Below are positions 63,374-64,000 of a stretch of 64,000 nucleotides of DNA, piece by piece. Each line of letters opens with the position of its first letter. The stretch's first letter is position 1. The stretch lies in contig CM043964.1 of assembly GCA_014529385.2 (NCBI GenBank), forward strand, positions 103,306,587 to 103,370,586. The letters are read 5' to 3'. A model generated the notes under the pieces. That model did not search any database. It worked only from the letters and a program-made list of their open reading frames with translations, and was not told the origin of the DNA. The position numbers and the translations under genes were made by a program. This stretch comes from Adiantum capillus-veneris (Eukaryota > Streptophyta > Polypodiopsida > Polypodiales > Pteridaceae).

Positions 63374-63725
63374 TGAAGTATTTTTAAACACCCACATAAA
63401 AATAAAATTTCTAAAAGGTGTTTCTCAACACCACCATTTTCTTGGGAATCTATCTCTTTTATGAAGTGTTTTGAAACACCCACATAAAAATAAAAATTTT
63501 AAAATGTGTTTCTCAAAACCACCATTTTCTTTAAAATCTATCTCTTTTATGAAGTGTTTTGAAACACCCACATAAAAATAAAAATTTTAAAAGGTGTTTC
63601 TCAACACCACCATTTTCTTGAGAATCTATCTCTTTGATGAAGTGTTTTGAAACACCCACATTAAAAAAAAAAATTAATAAGGTGTTTCTCAACACCACCA
63701 TTTTCTTGAGAATCTATCACTTTGT
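63374..63725. repeat. Right subterminal array, 88-bp unit, 4 copies
   Basis: TGAAGTGTTTTGAAACACCC starts at 63374 (diverged), 63462, 63550 and 63638, exactly 88 bp apart. Each unit carries GGTGTTTCTCAACACC or a variant (intact at 63417, 63593 and 63681), followed by ACCATTTTCTT. The second half of the hairpin plus this tail resembles the TIR start AACACCATTTT. Repeated TIR-like sites near an end are typical of transposase-binding regions. Confidence 0.9.
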
Positions 63726-63807
63726 CACATTCCCAAATTAAATGAAATTTTTCCAAATTTAATGGGAAATAGGAATCCATAGGTGTTGAAATTAGTCCCA
63801 AAGTTGT

Positions 63808-63838
63808 GGGATTTTCCCATTTCATCTAAAATGGTGTT
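63808..63838. repeat. Right terminal inverted repeat, 31 bp
   Basis: Ends ATCTAAAATGGTGTT, the exact reverse complement of the first 15 bp of the left end. Confidence 0.85.
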
Positions 63839-63842
63839 CTAA
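63839..63842. other. Target-site duplication CTAA, right copy of the giant element
   Basis: CTAA followed by CTTTAATACATGG, the normal continuation of satellite sub-unit (b). Confidence 0.85.
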
Positions 63843-64000
63843 CTTTAATACATGGCAAGAATGGCCAACTAGTGGATCTAGGAGACATCAATAATTGGAT
63901 CCACAATTCAAGCCTTTGTTATAATGGCCAAGGAATGAATCTTTGATGTATCTAATTCCCAATTCTTAGTGTAAATGGCAAAGTGGTGTATCAAGGATCT
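63843..64000. repeat. Main satellite array (family 3), resumes
   Basis: Picks up in the same sub-unit that was broken at 35219 and continues with sub-units (c) and (d) to the window end. Confidence 0.92.

Larger units (their letters stand above)
35220..63838. mobile_element. Giant TIR-bounded element, 28,619 bp, putative DNA transposon
   Basis: Both ends are defined by inverted repeats and by the broken satellite unit. The left end starts AACACCATTTTAGAT and the right end is its exact reverse complement; the match extends imperfectly to 31 bp (27/31). Outside both ends is CTAA, and deleting the element with one CTAA rebuilds a normal satellite unit. Inside are a transposase-like gene near the right end, a ParB-like gene and two HAD-like genes on the minus strand, all broken. 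There are also large palindromic-repeat spacers and a nested copia. Hairpin motifs related to the TIR occur near both ends. No DNA polymerase, capsid or reverse-transcriptase gene of its own is visible, which argues against a Polinton-type or viral element. The assembled structure is seen; mobility is inferred. Confidence 0.82.

Noticed and set aside
35220-63838. Giant element as a Polinton/Maverick or integrated virus
   Set aside because: TIRs are only 31 bp, the duplication is 4 bp rather than 6, and no DNA polymerase B, packaging ATPase, protease or capsid gene is visible. The only reverse transcriptase and integrase belong to the nested copia.
1-64000. tRNA or rRNA genes
   Set aside because: No cloverleaf-consistent A/B box pair or rRNA core sequence was recognised on either strand; weak signals cannot be excluded by eye.

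Overview
This window is nuclear DNA of a land plant with a large, repeat-filled genome. The evidence is a plant-type Ty1/copia element primed by initiator-Met tRNA, spliceosomal intron borders, kilobases of satellite and no operon structure. A gymnosperm or fern is my guess; the sequence does not settle it. I see no intact protein-coding gene: every recognisable coding region carries stops or frameshifts.

Layout. (1) 1-35219 is mostly satellite. Three related families share the word CAAGTGGTGGA: one at 1-1245, one at 3425-4977, and the main family from 4978 onward. The main family is a ~220-bp, four-part unit with ~670-bp and ~1.7-kb higher-order periods. It is interrupted by a 1.1-kb terminal-inverted-repeat (TIR) transposon with a TTAA target duplication (21918-23022) and by a 3.7-kb internally duplicated insert (27671-31371). 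(2) 35220-63838 is the main discovery: a 28,619-bp unit with 31-bp imperfect TIRs (27/31 match, first 15 bp identical). It is flanked by the 4-bp duplication CTAA and sits exactly inside a satellite unit whose uninterrupted form occurs many times nearby. (3) The satellite resumes at 63839.

The 28.6-kb unit looks like a giant DNA transposon. Near its right end is a 3.2-kb, single-frame, transposase-like gene with three in-frame stops; I match it from memory to the eukaryotic DUF7869 type. On the minus strand lie a broken gene with a ParB/sulfiredoxin-like domain and two broken FCP1/NIF-type HAD phosphatase-like genes. The spacers are packed with a palindromic repeat (core ATGGCCCTAGGGCCAT) that I do not see in the flanking satellite. 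Hairpins of the form GGTGTT-N4/5-AACACC, which contain the first bases of the TIR, cluster near both ends and may be transposase-binding sites.

A younger Ty1/copia element (52010-57257) with unusually short LTRs (145 and 143 bp), a 5-bp duplication GTTTT and broken gag-pol is nested inside. Across the pseudogenes I found eleven premature stops, all TAG or TGA and none TAA, as expected if CAG, CGA or TGG codons were lost by deamination of methylated cytosine. All family names come from motif reading alone; no database search was run.
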